This document shows, one piece after another, positions 1-8,119 of a DNA stretch of 64,000 nt. The stretch is from Chitinophaga sp. Ak27 (lineage in GTDB: Bacteria > Bacteroidota > Bacteroidia > Chitinophagales > Chitinophagaceae): assembly GCF_012726295.1 (NCBI RefSeq), contig NZ_JABAOB010000005.1:1-64000 (forward strand). Direction: 5' to 3'. Made by a program: the position numbers and the translations under genes. Each line of letters begins with the position of its first letter. Position 1 is the stretch's first letter. Below the pieces are notes generated by a model, which had not been told where the DNA came from, did not search any database, and saw nothing but the letters and a program-made list of their open reading frames with translations.

Positions 1-80
1 CTGTCCTAAAATCACACTTTTAGACATTTAAACATCCCGACAATCAAATCAAGATCTAAAAGCTGAAAATTTATCACTTA

Positions 81-139
81 AAAAAAAGGCCGACCAAAAA
101 GCCTTATTTTACTTTTTGGTCAGCCCCCTGTTTTTTTAT
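81..139 (-). terminator. Rho-independent terminator after the DUF1501 gene
   Basis: Inverted repeat with arms at 88-101 and 112-125 (13 Watson-Crick pairs plus one wobble, 10-nt loop). On the minus strand the stem is followed by a run of seven T (81-87), so it would end the DUF1800/DUF1501 transcript about 30 nt past the stop. On the plus strand a T run also follows (131-137), so it may work in both directions. Confidence 0.8.
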
Positions 140-155
140 ACTAATGAGATAATGG

Positions 156-1361
156 CTAAATAAATTCCAAATGCGGATAAGTATTCCTCAAAATAGCGTT
201 ATCATCCGCGCCCAGCCACTTGTTTAACAGGGTGGCATACACGCTTTTAAAATCTACTTTATACTGCAAATCCCCATCCCGCAGGTTAAATAAATCAGGT
301 CCTTCGTTGATCATGCCCGGTTGTTTCAAGCCACCACCAATTAAAAACATGTTATTGGCCGTACCATGGTCTGTGCCTCCGCTGGCATTCTGACTTACGC
401 GGCGGCCAAACTCTGAAAAGGTCATTACCACCACATCCTGGAAACGGTTATTCTTTTTGAGGTCGCCGGTAAATACGGTGAGGGCATCGCTTAATTGCCC
501 GAACAAGCGGGCCTGTTGCGCGTCCTGGTTTACATGGGTATCAAAACTGCCATGCGATACGTAATACACTTTGGTGTTGATATCCGACATCACCAGGTTA
601 GCGATGGTGCGCAGGTTCTTGCCCAGCTCCGTATTTGGATAATTTTCGGTAGACTTATACGTCTTAAATTGTTGCTGTATATAGGCCGCAGATGAAATGG
701 TTTCTCCCATGGTTTTGTACAGGTAGTCTACATTGCTATGGTGATCATCTGTCCCCGGATGCTGTTGTAAAAGATCCTTAAAATATTTATCGCTGCTGGT
801 ACCGTACAAACGCGCCGGATCCGTCAGCGCCAGGCCTTTATCGCTATCACCTTTCAGCGCCAGGCTCAGTGTATCATCTATTTCCAGGGCTTGCGTGGGT
901 GTATCACAGCCTTTGCACTGTGCATCGAGATAACGCCCAATCCAGCCATCAGACCAGTATTGATTTGACTGGCTGGCAGAATGCCAGATATCCATAGAGC
1001 GGAAATGGGAACGATCGGGATTGGGATAGCCTACATTATTCAGAATACCCAAAGCGCCGTCGTCGTACAATCCTTTGAGGCCTTTTAATGCCGGGTGTAT
1101 GCCCAGGTTATCGGTTAGCGACAAAGCCGCTTCCCGCTTTATTCCCAGCGCAGGCCTTGCCCGGTAATAAATATCATTGCGGTAAGGTATGATCGTGTTC
1201 AATCCATCATTACCACCCGATAGTTGAATGATCACCAAAATTCTGTTGCCAGGAGGTACCAGGCTATCGCGTTCCAGCGCCTTCAGGAATTTTGGCATCA
1301 TCATCGCAGCCGAAGCCAGCGAACCTACCTGCAAAAAACGACGCCTGTTTAAAATCAGCAT
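156..1361 (-). CDS. DUF1501 family exported protein
   Basis: A 401-residue protein that resembles the DUF1501 family (alkaline-phosphatase/sulfatase-like fold, no proven reaction). The N-terminus carries a twin-arginine motif (NRRRFLQVG, about residues 5-13) followed by a small apolar stretch, which suggests Tat export of a folded protein. Family-like segments are IQLSGGNDGLNT near residue 45, the HGSFDTHVNQ stretch near 270 and FSEFGRRVSQN near 316. It lies 21 bp downstream of a DUF1800 gene on the same strand, the usual genomic partner, so the two are surely co-transcribed. The role is unknown; pairing suggests one envelope process. A terminator follows it. Confidence 0.88.
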   Translation of the reverse strand: MLILNRRRFLQVGSLASAAMMMPKFLKALERDSLVPPGNRILVIIQLSGGNDGLNTIIPYRNDIYYRARPALGIKREAALSLTDNLGIHPALKGLKGLYDDGALGILNNVGYPNPDRSHFRSMDIWHSASQSNQYWSDGWIGRYLDAQCKGCDTPTQALEIDDTLSLALKGDSDKGLALTDPARLYGTSSDKYFKDLLQQHPGTDDHHSNVDYLYKTMGETISSAAYIQQQFKTYKSTENYPNTELGKNLRTIANLVMSDINTKVYYVSHGSFDTHVNQDAQQARLFGQLSDALTVFTGDLKKNNRFQDVVVMTFSEFGRRVSQNASGGTDHGTANNMFLIGGGLKQPGMINEGPDLFNLRDGDLQYKVDFKSVYATLLNKWLGADDNAILRNTYPHLEFI

Positions 1362-1382
1362 ATTAGAAAAATTTTATGGTGA

Positions 1383-2825
1383 TTAACACAATTGATATTC
1401 CGGCGTACTCATCACATCGATGGTCACTGTTTTAATATAGTTTTCCCGGGTACTGCTATCCGCGTACTTCTCCAGCAGCGAGGGACCGATTTTATCGGGG
1501 AACTGCAACAGTACACCGGCTATTTCTTTCGCCAGGCTTTCCCGTGGTACATCTGCATAGCCCTGTATATATGGATCCCAGTTAATACGGGCATTTACTT
1601 TTTTAGCGTATTGCCGTTTCAGAAAATCATTCATTTGGAGGGTCATTTTATAATTACCGCCCATTTCGGGTGTCAGCTCTTTGGGCATAACATTAAATGA
1701 TTGAGAATATAAAATGACTTGTGGTATACGTAAGCGGAACATCAGGCTGGAACTGTCTATCCAACTGCGCCCACCGGGCCAGCCAGCCACATTGGGAGGA
1801 TAAAACAGCATTTGTCCCAATACCCGCTGAAATAATATCATCACTTCTTCCTGTTCAAAATCCATAGGTACCGCTCTACGTATGCCTACCAGCAATTCTA
1901 CCGGCGACTTGATGCGATTACCGATCAAACTGCTGTCATAAAACCAATCCGACATGAATATTTCTTTCATCAGGGATTTTATCTTGTAGCCGGAATGGTA
2001 GAATTTATCTGACAGCATCGTAATGATGGCTTCATCCGGTGTATCGTTGACAAAGAACCGATAAATTTTTGTGGTGATAAATCTCGCGGTCTGCTTTTGA
2101 TCGAGTAATATTTTCAGTACATCATCTCCATTAAAATTACCTTGTTTTCCAAGGAATAATTTCATACCATCATCGTGTTGCTTATCGCGGAACACAAAAG
2201 CGCCGGATTCATCAAAGCCCCAACCGGTAAAGGCCCTGGCGCCTTCCTTCACATCATTTTCGGTGTAGTTGCCCCTGCCCAATGTGAACAGCTCCATTAC
2301 TTCGCGGGCAAAATTTTCGTTGGGATGCTGTTTACGGTTTTGCTGATTATTCAGGAATTGCAGCATAGCCGGTGTTTTAGATACCGCACTCAGCAAGTCG
2401 CCAAAATCGCCCAGCGCATTTTCGCGTATCACAGCTAACAACTGCTGATTAAATATTACATTTTCTGTGCGGCAGGCGAAATGCCCGTGCCAGAAAAGGC
2501 TCATCTTCTCCCGCAATGGATGGTCGCTTTTAATCATGCCGTTGATCCAGGCCACATTCAGATCCCGAATCCCCTGTGTATTCATTTGCTGCACGTTCTT
2601 CTTTTCTTCGGGCGTCATAGATTTCAGTTTCCTGTAATCAGGAAGATCAGAATTTGCAATTACATCCATCGATTCCAGGGATGCCCTGGCGGGGCCTATC
2701 AGGATACTATTAACAATATCTTTCCTTCGCTTTTTTTCCCAGTCGGAGATGACGGGAAGGGTTTCTCCAAAGCCGGCACGCCAGGCAAGATGTTGCAACT
2801 GCAGCTTTTGGGCAACTTCAGCCAT
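1383..2825 (-). CDS. DUF1800 domain-containing protein
   Basis: A 480-residue protein matching the DUF1800 family in length and motifs: REKMSLFWHGHF near residue 103, NENFAREVMELFTLG near 167 and the acidic/GARAFTGW segment near 190. No signal peptide is visible at the chosen ATG, unlike its partner, so its location is unclear. Family function is not established; members are nearly always encoded next to a DUF1501 protein, as here. It is the first gene of a two-gene operon. The 91 bp upstream, up to the moeA stop, contain no clear promoter box that I can defend. Confidence 0.88.
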   Translation of the reverse strand: MAEVAQKLQLQHLAWRAGFGETLPVISDWEKKRRKDIVNSILIGPARASLESMDVIANSDLPDYRKLKSMTPEEKKNVQQMNTQGIRDLNVAWINGMIKSDHPLREKMSLFWHGHFACRTENVIFNQQLLAVIRENALGDFGDLLSAVSKTPAMLQFLNNQQNRKQHPNENFAREVMELFTLGRGNYTENDVKEGARAFTGWGFDESGAFVFRDKQHDDGMKLFLGKQGNFNGDDVLKILLDQKQTARFITTKIYRFFVNDTPDEAIITMLSDKFYHSGYKIKSLMKEIFMSDWFYDSSLIGNRIKSPVELLVGIRRAVPMDFEQEEVMILFQRVLGQMLFYPPNVAGWPGGRSWIDSSSLMFRLRIPQVILYSQSFNVMPKELTPEMGGNYKMTLQMNDFLKRQYAKKVNARINWDPYIQGYADVPRESLAKEIAGVLLQFPDKIGPSLLEKYADSSTRENYIKTVTIDVMSTPEYQLC

Positions 2826-2916
2826 AATTAAATGATTTAATATAAGACTATCAAATAACGGGCGGGTTTAACTATCCAGGCAAACGAATCTTTATTTAAC
2901 AAACGGTGGCTTTATC

Positions 2917-4125
2917 TCAGCGAAATTTCCATACTTCGTAACAATTTCCTTTTTCAAAAACATTTTCTTCCAATGGTAATGCCAGGAAGGCATCGGCTTT
3001 CAACAGGCTGGCCAGATCGCCGGAACCCTGGTAGGGCTGCGGTATTGCCAGCAACGTTCCATTGGATTGAGATTGTAGTTTTACCGGGATATAGTATTCC
3101 AATGCCGCATCAAATACAATTTTTTCCGCTAACTGCGCATACACCGGTGCGGGTTTTACCGCGCCCATAGCGGCTTGTATCCAGGGGCGTATATACCTGT
3201 AAAAGCACATGAAGCCCGATACTGGGTTGCCGGGTAAGGCGAATACCAGCGGGCCATCAGGGAAAGTGCCGAACAGGAAAGGCTTTCCGGGCCGTTGCTG
3301 CACTTTATGAAATACCTGTTGCATTCCTAACTGTTGTAATACAGCAGGGAGATAATCAAATTTCCCGGCGCTCACTGCCCCGGAACTGATCCATATATCC
3401 GTTTCCGTTAACAGCGGCTCCAGCTGTGCCCGCATGGTGGCGGCTTCATCAGTCAAATGTATATAACGGGCTTTGATTCCAATCTGTTCCAGCGCGGCCA
3501 CCAGGCTGTAAACGTTCGACATCCGCACCTGGTGCAGGGCTGGCGTGGCATGCACCGGTACCAGCTCATCGCCAGTGGCAATCACCACCACCCGGGGCTG
3601 GCGGCTTACCTGTACCCGCGTTTTGCCCACGGTAGCCAATACGCCTATTTCGGCCGGGCCTATCACTACGCCCGGCTGCAGCAGCGCAGCGCCCTTATCC
3701 ACATCAGCTCCTTTGTAATGTATGTTCTGGCCTTTTTTTACGGTACCATGTACCGTAAATCGACGGAACCCTTCGTGTTCAGAAAATTCCAGGTGCTCGT
3801 AAGGAATCACGGTATCTGTCATTTCCGGCAATACAGCGCCGGTCATCACCTCTATACAGTTGGCAGTATTGGAAAGCTGCAACTGCGGCGCGCCGGCCGC
3901 CTGTATGTCTTCTACCCCAAAAATATGTTGCCCCCTCACATAACTATCATAGTTTACCGCGATACCATCCATGGTGATACGGTCGAACGGAGGAAAAGGC
4001 CTGTCGGCCAATACCGGCTCCCGCAAAACGCGACCAGTGGCCGTTTCAAAGGCAACCATTTCTGTACCCAGGTCCCGTACCGTATCCATCACAGCCTTAA
4101 ATGCAGCAGCAACAGTCAACATCAT
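2917..4125 (-). CDS. moeA: Molybdopterin molybdenumtransferase MoeA
   Basis: MoeA inserts molybdate into adenylylated molybdopterin, the last common step of Mo-cofactor synthesis, in the cytoplasm. The 402-residue length is normal. Visible motifs: RPFPPFDRITMDG near residue 42 (conserved PxFDxSxMDG region), the ATGDEL stretch near 184, the ISSGAVSAGKFDYLP segment near 247 (usual SGGVSxGxxD, here with Ala for Gly) and ALPGNPVSGF near 295. The start has two tandem ATGs (4125, 4122); the first is used here. It is divergent from moaC, with 47 bp between starts, so the two halves of the cluster share a control region. Confidence 0.95.
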   Translation of the reverse strand: MMLTVAAAFKAVMDTVRDLGTEMVAFETATGRVLREPVLADRPFPPFDRITMDGIAVNYDSYVRGQHIFGVEDIQAAGAPQLQLSNTANCIEVMTGAVLPEMTDTVIPYEHLEFSEHEGFRRFTVHGTVKKGQNIHYKGADVDKGAALLQPGVVIGPAEIGVLATVGKTRVQVSRQPRVVVIATGDELVPVHATPALHQVRMSNVYSLVAALEQIGIKARYIHLTDEAATMRAQLEPLLTETDIWISSGAVSAGKFDYLPAVLQQLGMQQVFHKVQQRPGKPFLFGTFPDGPLVFALPGNPVSGFMCFYRYIRPWIQAAMGAVKPAPVYAQLAEKIVFDAALEYYIPVKLQSQSNGTLLAIPQPYQGSGDLASLLKADAFLALPLEENVFEKGNCYEVWKFR

Positions 4126-4132
4126 TTTGAAT

Positions 4133-4140
4133 TACTTTTG
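4133..4140 (+). promoter_or_regulatory. -7 promoter box for moaC-mobA
   Basis: TACTTTTG matches the Bacteroidota -7 consensus TAnnTTTG. It lies 32 bp before the moaC ATG, within the moeA/moaC divergent gap. No good -33 TTG is present at the normal spacing, so confidence is moderate. Confidence 0.5.
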
Positions 4141-4172
4141 TATAAGGTGAACTTCTTTAAATTTATGCTTTT

Positions 4173-4658
4173 ATGTCCAATGAATCAAGTAGCGGTTTTT
4201 CGCACCTCAATGAAAGTGGCCAACCAGCCATGGTAGATATCAGCGGTAAACAGGATACCTATCGTATAGCCGTTGCCGAGAGTCGTATATATTTACCGGA
4301 ACCTGTGCGGGCGCAATTCACAGGACAGGACATTCAAACCCGCAAGGGTGGCGTTTTTCAGACCGCCATCATCGCAGGCATCATGGCCGCCAAAAAAACA
4401 CCGGAACTTATTCCGCTTTGCCATACCTTGTTGCTGGATGGCTGCGATCTGCAGATACAGCTGGAAGGAGAAGAAGCCATTATCCGTTGCACCGTGAAAA
4501 CCAACGGTAAAACAGGCGTTGAAATGGAAGCCCTCACCGGCGCCAGCATAGCGGCACTCACCATCTACGACATGTGTAAAGCGCTCACCCAGGAAATGAT
4601 TATCCGGGAAACAAAACTGATCAGCAAAACCGGGGGAAAACATGACTACAGCAAATGA
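4173..4658 (+). CDS. moaC: Cyclic pyranopterin monophosphate synthase MoaC
   Basis: MoaC converts the MoaA product to cyclic pyranopterin monophosphate. The 161-residue protein has the family hallmarks: FSHLNESGQPAMVDIS at residues 9-24, IPLCHTLLLDGCDL (catalytic region) near 86, and TGVEMEALTGASIAAL near 116. The ATG at 4173 gives the standard length. The last 17 bp overlap the start of mobA in another frame, which implies translational coupling. It opens the plus-strand arm of the Mo-cofactor cluster. Confidence 0.96.
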   Translation: MSNESSSGFSHLNESGQPAMVDISGKQDTYRIAVAESRIYLPEPVRAQFTGQDIQTRKGGVFQTAIIAGIMAAKKTPELIPLCHTLLLDGCDLQIQLEGEEAIIRCTVKTNGKTGVEMEALTGASIAALTIYDMCKALTQEMIIRETKLISKTGGKHDYSK

Positions 4659-5241
4659 CAATGTACCGCTAAAAGGCCTGGTGCTCTGCGGCGGATTTAG
4701 TACGAGGATGCACGAGGACAAAAGCGATATCGCCTACCACGGCGTACCGCAATGGCAATACCTGGTTACTTTACTGCAATCTTTTTTAGAAGAGGTATAT
4801 GTCTCCTGCCGGCCGGAACAACAGGCCCACTTTGCCGCCCATCCACTGTTGATACCCGACAATGTGCCTCAGGGCGGCCCTTCCGCCGGGCTCCTCAGCG
4901 CGCATGCACTACAACCGGCAACCGCCTGGCTGGTAGTAGCCTGCGACCTTCCCCTGCTAAGCCGGCAAAGCCTGGCGTTGCTGATCCAGGCACGGAATCG
5001 TCAGAAATCAGCCACCTCCTTCATCAGCCCGTTTAATGACTCTCCGGAACCCCTGATCGCCATATGGGAACCTGCCGGTTTGCAAACATTACAACAAAAT
5101 GTACTGGATGGGAAAAGCTGCCCGCGTAAAACCCTACTGAACAGCGAAGTGGAACTACTCCAGAATCCTTTTGCCACAGAGCAGTTCAATGCCAACACAC
5201 CGGAAGAAAAAGCTACGGTATTATCCAGCCTGAAGAAATAA
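4642..5241 (+). CDS. mobA: Molybdenum cofactor guanylyltransferase-like protein (MobA/NTP transferase)
   Basis: A 199-residue nucleotidyltransferase. The N-terminal loop LCGGFSTRM (residues 15-23) followed by DK (26-27) is the MobA/MoCD nucleotide-binding signature, usually LAGGxSxRMGxDK; here the first Ala is Cys and the Gly after RM is replaced (MHEDKS). The segment VACDLPLLS near residue 98 is the second conserved acidic site. MobA attaches GMP to the cofactor; a CMP-specific (MocA) role cannot be excluded from sequence alone. It overlaps moaC by 17 bp and converges with moaE with a 15-bp gap. Confidence 0.88.
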   Translation: MTTANDNVPLKGLVLCGGFSTRMHEDKSDIAYHGVPQWQYLVTLLQSFLEEVYVSCRPEQQAHFAAHPLLIPDNVPQGGPSAGLLSAHALQPATAWLVVACDLPLLSRQSLALLIQARNRQKSATSFISPFNDSPEPLIAIWEPAGLQTLQQNVLDGKSCPRKTLLNSEVELLQNPFATEQFNANTPEEKATVLSSLKK

Positions 5242-5256
5242 AAATAAAGATATTAT

Positions 5257-5658
5257 TCAGGCGATTTCGCCATCAGCAAAAAATTCTTTCTTCCAGATAG
5301 GAACGGTTTCTTTCAGGGTATCTATTACATATTCACAAGCGTCGAAGGCAATGCCGCGGTGCGCCGCAGCCACCGCTATCACCACGGCAATGTCGCCAGG
5401 ATATTTATCTCCCACCGCATGCAGCATCACCAACTTTTGAATATCCCAACGTTCCTGTACCTGCATCGCTATCTTCTGCATTTCCGAGATAGCCATGGCT
5501 TCGTAACACTCATAAAATAACTTTAGCACGGACCGTTGTTTGGTATGATTACGCACGGTACCTGTAAAAATTACTTCTCCGCCGCAGGCGGGCGACTGTA
5601 TAAAATCCAGCGCCTCCTGTACGGTAATTGTATCTTTAATATTTATTAATATTTCCAT
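5257..5658 (-). CDS. moaE: Molybdopterin synthase catalytic subunit MoaE
   Basis: MoaE with thiocarboxylated MoaD puts two sulfurs into cPMP to give molybdopterin. Motifs: GGEVIFTGTVRNHT near residue 27, the ECYEAMAISEM segment near 51, AAAHRGIAFDACEYVIDTLKE near 98 and PIWKKEFF near 121 with the conserved lysines. The reading frame is open back to a TTG at 5700, but the ATG at 5658 is preferred: it has an AAAGAAGAG purine-rich element directly upstream and gives 133 residues, close to the family norm. It follows moaD on the same strand, 45 bp after the moaD stop. Confidence 0.94.
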   Translation of the reverse strand: MEILINIKDTITVQEALDFIQSPACGGEVIFTGTVRNHTKQRSVLKLFYECYEAMAISEMQKIAMQVQERWDIQKLVMLHAVGDKYPGDIAVVIAVAAAHRGIAFDACEYVIDTLKETVPIWKKEFFADGEIA

Positions 5659-5703
5659 CTCTTCTTTACTAAAAAAATATGCTTTAAAAGTGGGAAGCAA
5701 GGA

Positions 5704-5937
5704 TCACCCCCCACTTACAGGCGGAATAACAGCTACTTCATCCTGCTCATTAATTACCTGTGAATCAGCGGCATAGGTCCTATTGACCGCTATCATCACG
5801 GATTTCAGCTGCTGCAGCCCGGGATAAGCCTCATACAACCAGGCCTTCAGCGAGGCCACATCCCTCACTTGTGCCGGCTTTTCCAGCAACGCCGCACCTG
5901 TAATATCTTTTGCCACACCAAACAATAATATGCCCAT
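5704..5937 (-). CDS. moaD: Molybdopterin synthase sulfur-carrier subunit MoaD
   Basis: A 77-residue ubiquitin-like protein starting at MGILLFGVAKD and ending in the diagnostic Gly-Gly (VSGG). The C-terminal glycine is adenylated by MoeB and then thiocarboxylated, and it inserts into MoaE. The frame stays open another 64 codons upstream, but that extension runs into the divergent DUF7009-like gene and lacks MoaD similarity, so the ATG at 5937 is chosen. It sits directly upstream of moaE; the pair is divergent from the DUF7009-like/moaA arm. Confidence 0.93.
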   Translation of the reverse strand: MGILLFGVAKDITGAALLEKPAQVRDVASLKAWLYEAYPGLQQLKSVMIAVNRTYAADSQVINEQDEVAVIPPVSGG

Positions 5938-6016
5938 ACCGGTTAAATTGTTCGTTAAAACTACAATATAGCCCCGATAAAGTAGTAATTTTAGTACGGC
6001 AGAAAAAGCATTTTTT

Positions 6017-6388
6017 ATGAAAATCAGGATACGAGGCAATAGCATAAGGTACCGGCTGGATAAAACAGATCTGGAACTCCTCCAAAATGTAGGAAAAGTG
6101 GAATCTATCACACATATCGGCGCCGGCACGCTTCACTTCTGCATACGGGGAAAAGATATTACTGATCCCATTATCAAAATGGAACAGGATGGCGTACATC
6201 TCCTATTACCGCTTCCTCAGCTGGATACCTGGTATCCGCCAGACCAGGTAGGATTTGAACTGACACTACCCAACCAGGATGGTTCGGAGCTGAAGATACT
6301 GGTAGAAAAAGATTTTAAGTGTCTTACTGACAGAAACGAGGATGATAGCCAGTCATTTGACAATCCTATGGCCGGCAAAAATTGCTAA
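6017..6388 (+). CDS. DUF7009-like protein linked to molybdenum-cofactor genes
   Basis: A 123-residue protein that I recognise as resembling the DUF7009 family (opening MKIRIRGNSIRYRLDKTDLE). It is predicted soluble, mostly beta, with an acidic C-terminus that includes the patch DRNEDDSQSFDNP and one cysteine as its final residue. There is no signal peptide or membrane helix. Its stop is 5 bp before the likely moaA ATG, so it is co-transcribed with moaA and probably has a role near cofactor synthesis or delivery; that role is inferred from position only. Confidence 0.8.
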   Translation: MKIRIRGNSIRYRLDKTDLELLQNVGKVESITHIGAGTLHFCIRGKDITDPIIKMEQDGVHLLLPLPQLDTWYPPDQVGFELTLPNQDGSELKILVEKDFKCLTDRNEDDSQSFDNPMAGKNC

Positions 6389-6393
6389 CACGA

Positions 6394-7371
6394 ATGCTTA
6401 CAGATGCACATCATCGCACGATCGACTATGTTCGGCTATCGGTAACAGACCGGTGCAACCTCCGTTGTACTTACTGCATGCCGGAACATATGCACTTTGT
6501 TAACAGCAAGGCACTACTCAGCGATGAAGAAATATTACTTTTATTGCAAACATTAGCCGGCGCCGGTATTTCCAAAGTCCGGATTACCGGCGGAGAACCC
6601 TTTCTCAGGCCGGGTTTAATGCTATTGCTAGAAAAAATAGCCAGCATTCGGGGGATCGATGAAATAGCCGTTACCACCAACGGCGTACTTACCCAACCAT
6701 ACATTCCTGCGCTCCGGCAATTGGGTATCCGGCATATTAACCTGAGCCTGGACACCCTCCGGGCCGATCGTTTCCGGCAAATTACCCGGCGCGATAAATA
6801 TGCCGCCGTGATGGATACCATGCAAAGCTTGCTCCAACAACAAATGCAAGTGAAGATCAATGTGGTGGTGATGGAAAATGTGAATACAGACGAACTCACC
6901 GACTTCGCCGCCCTTACCCGCGACCATGCCCTGTCGGTGCGATTCATAGAAGAAATGCCCTTCAATGGCCAAGGACACCGGTTTTCCGGTATTAACTGGC
7001 ACTATCAGAAAATCCTGGATACCATCAGCGAAGTATATCCATTAGAGAAAATAGCCGATGCGCCACATTCTACATCGCTCAACTATCACATCGCGGGGCA
7101 CAAAGGCAATATAGGCGTTATTCCTGCCTATAGCCGTACGTTTTGCGGCACCTGCAACCGCCTTCGTATATCCGCTACCGGTAGTGTAAAAACCTGCCTG
7201 TATGGCAACGATGTGCTGAATGTAAAAGAAATAATGAGAGATCCGGCGCAACAACCGCTGTTGTTAAGCGCCATACAATCGGCCATCCACCAGCGATTTG
7301 CCAATGGCTTTGAAGCCGAAAAACATCATGCAGAAAAGCATATGGAAAGTATGTCCGTAATTGGAGGATAG
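6394..7371 (+). CDS. moaA: GTP 3',8-cyclase MoaA (radical SAM)
   Basis: MoaA catalyses the first step of Mo-cofactor synthesis, rearranging GTP with S-adenosylmethionine. Counting from this ATG, the radical-SAM CxxxCxxC cluster is at Cys21, Cys25 and Cys28, RITGGEPFLR follows near residue 66, and the second 4Fe-4S site is CGTCNRL plus a third Cys 13 residues on (SVKTCLYG). The C-terminus ends in Gly-Gly, needed for activity in the family. A TTG four codons upstream is also possible, but it overlaps the previous gene. The 3' end faces the TSUP gene with a 2-bp gap. Confidence 0.97.
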   Translation: MLTDAHHRTIDYVRLSVTDRCNLRCTYCMPEHMHFVNSKALLSDEEILLLLQTLAGAGISKVRITGGEPFLRPGLMLLLEKIASIRGIDEIAVTTNGVLTQPYIPALRQLGIRHINLSLDTLRADRFRQITRRDKYAAVMDTMQSLLQQQMQVKINVVVMENVNTDELTDFAALTRDHALSVRFIEEMPFNGQGHRFSGINWHYQKILDTISEVYPLEKIADAPHSTSLNYHIAGHKGNIGVIPAYSRTFCGTCNRLRISATGSVKTCLYGNDVLNVKEIMRDPAQQPLLLSAIQSAIHQRFANGFEAEKHHAEKHMESMSVIGG

Positions 7372-7373
7372 TG

Positions 7374-8117
7374 TTATTTGATCAACATTCTTACCCCCGC
7401 ATATAAGATCAGCACCGCTGTAGCACCAGCCACCCACCTGGGCTTCAGCACTTTAGCACTCAGGCGCGCGCCTATCTGTCCGCCTAAAATAACTGCCATC
7501 AGCAACGGTCCCGTAAACTTCCAGTCAAATACAATGGCATGTTTGGCGGCTTGTCCGCATAGACCGGCAATGGAATTGACCAAGATAAAAAAACTGCTCA
7601 AGCCCGCGATATTTTTGGCGGTATCATATTTCCCCAAACGCAGTACGGGAGACAAATATATGCCACCACCTATGCCTGTCATGCCCGACAGCAGGCCTAT
7701 AGCGCCGCCGATAACGCCATATACCACTCCATTGCCCCTGTTGGCGGGTATAATAGGCTCTTCCCGTTCAAAAAACAGGCGGTAACACATCACCAGCGCA
7801 GCCAGTGTGAGAGCTACTCCCAGCAACAGGAAAAAGGTAGCCTGCTTCATAGGCAGGTAGCTACCTATAAACGCCAGGGGCACGCTGATCAGCGACAACT
7901 GCCAGGCTTTCTTCAACGGTAAATGCCCACTTCTGTAAAAATGATATACCCCTCCAATTACCACAGCCACATTACATATTAATGCAGTCGACTTCATCAG
8001 TTGGAAGTCTACACTCCATAAAGCCAGCATAGCCAGGTAACTAGATCCGCCACCAAAACCTGCTGCGGAATAGGCCAGTGCTACCAGGAAAAAAAGTAAA
8101 CAGAGTTCTGCTATCAC
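7374..8117 (-). CDS. TSUP (TauE/SafE) family permease
   Basis: A 247-residue integral membrane protein with about eight hydrophobic helices and the two family glycine-rich repeats: AYSAAGFGGGSSYLAML near residue 15 and SGMTGIGGGIYLSPVL near 143. TSUP proteins move sulfur-containing anions or other small anions. The GTG start lies 2 bp after the MoeB stop, so it is translationally linked to the MoeB-rhodanese gene. That context suggests transport of a sulfur compound or oxyanion connected with cofactor sulfuration; the substrate is inference. Confidence 0.88.
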   Translation of the reverse strand: MIAELCLLFFLVALAYSAAGFGGGSSYLAMLALWSVDFQLMKSTALICNVAVVIGGVYHFYRSGHLPLKKAWQLSLISVPLAFIGSYLPMKQATFFLLLGVALTLAALVMCYRLFFEREEPIIPANRGNGVVYGVIGGAIGLLSGMTGIGGGIYLSPVLRLGKYDTAKNIAGLSSFFILVNSIAGLCGQAAKHAIVFDWKFTGPLLMAVILGGQIGARLSAKVLKPRWVAGATAVLILYAGVRMLIK

Positions 8118-8119
8118 GG

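Noticed and set aside
3457..4236. 259-codon plus-strand frame opposite moeA
   Set aside because: It is antisense to a clear moeA gene, has low-complexity His/Tyr/Arg-rich composition typical of shadow frames, and no family resemblance.
5938..6129. 64-codon N-terminal extension of MoaD
   Set aside because: It would cross the divergent DUF7009-like gene and make MoaD nearly twice its family length.
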